Source of the DNA: an uncultured Actinomycetes bacterium
GTDB lineage: Bacteria; Actinomycetota; Actinomycetes; S36-B12
DNA length: 6,202 nucleotides
Assembly: GCA_903918595.1 (NCBI GenBank)
Contig: CAIXFB010000007.1
Span: 1 to 6,202, forward strand
Direction of reading: 5' to 3'
The notes beneath the pieces are model-generated. The model was not told the origin of the DNA. It saw only the letters and a list, made by a program, of their open reading frames with translations, and searched no databases. The translations under genes were made by a program, and so were the position numbers. Shown here in pieces: positions 6,139 through 6,202 of this stretch. Position 1 is the first letter of the stretch. Each line of letters opens with the position of its first letter.

Positions 6139-6202
6139 TCAGTAGCCCAAATAGGCATGTCGGAGTTCCTCATCGGAACGGATGTCTTCGGCCGAACCAA
6201 CT
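6139..6202 (-). CDS. livF: C-terminal end of a LivF-type ABC transporter ATPase, cut by the window edge
   Basis: The last 20 codons are visible, ending EDIRSDEELRHAYLGY and TGA. The pattern of an acidic/basic helix ending in AYLG is the characteristic C-terminus of LivF (TIGR-type HAAT ATPase), where the usual ending is VREAYLG. No Walker motifs are in view, so the call rests on this tail and on its position 12 bases before livH. LivG has a similar but distinguishable tail, so a LivG identity is less likely but not excluded. A partner ATPase would be expected further upstream. Confidence 0.83.
   Translation of the reverse strand, partial: VGSAEDIRSDEELRHAYLGY

Noticed and set aside
2444..6202. 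Urea transporter (UrtABCDE) identity
   Set aside because: Urea systems normally start with the binding protein followed by the permeases and ATPases. Here the order is ATPase, LivH, LivM, binding protein, hydrolase, and no urease or Urt-specific feature is visible.

Overview
The window carries the minus-strand tail of an ABC uptake operon of the HAAT family (the LivFGHMJ type, branched-chain amino acids or related substrates), a secreted alpha/beta hydrolase fused to the operon's 3' end, and the 5' part of a separate gene. All supported genes lie on the minus strand. The organism is most likely a moderately GC-rich member of the Actinomycetota. The reasons are a TIGR03083/MDMPI-type protein (a family largely confined to mycothiol-making actinobacteria), the actinobacterial style of the transporter proteins, and strong AGGAGG ribosome sites. 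I cannot place it below phylum.

Reading in transcription order, from the right edge: the last 20 codons of a LivF-type ATPase (6139-6202); LivH permease (5248-6126); LivM permease (3871-5244), which has an unusual in-frame acidic insertion of about 110 residues in an external loop; a 140-base gap with a candidate promoter and a hairpin; the extracytoplasmic substrate-binding protein (2444-3724/3730); a secreted serine hydrolase (671-2431), whose ribosome site overlaps the binding-protein stop codon; and a strong intrinsic terminator (605-642). Beyond it, 465-604 holds four evenly spaced dyad motifs (GGyGAAATCrCC) and a strong stem-loop. The last gene is an MDMPI/DinB-like protein (1-464) that runs off the left edge.

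How they work together: LivH and LivM form the membrane channel, LivF and a presumed LivG outside the window power it, and the binding protein delivers the substrate. The hydrolase is cotranscribed with the binding protein and is exported. It may therefore release the imported substrate from an ester, amide or peptide outside the cell, but this is inferred from gene order only. The binding protein has no lipobox cysteine, so how it stays at the surface is open.

Most of this is a recognisable, ordinary nutrient-uptake locus. The three least expected items are the basic-residue-free acidic insertion in LivM, the four-site dyad array before the MDMPI-like gene, and the pairing of a secreted hydrolase with a non-lipoprotein binding protein. 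No stretch longer than 300 bases lacks a gene.
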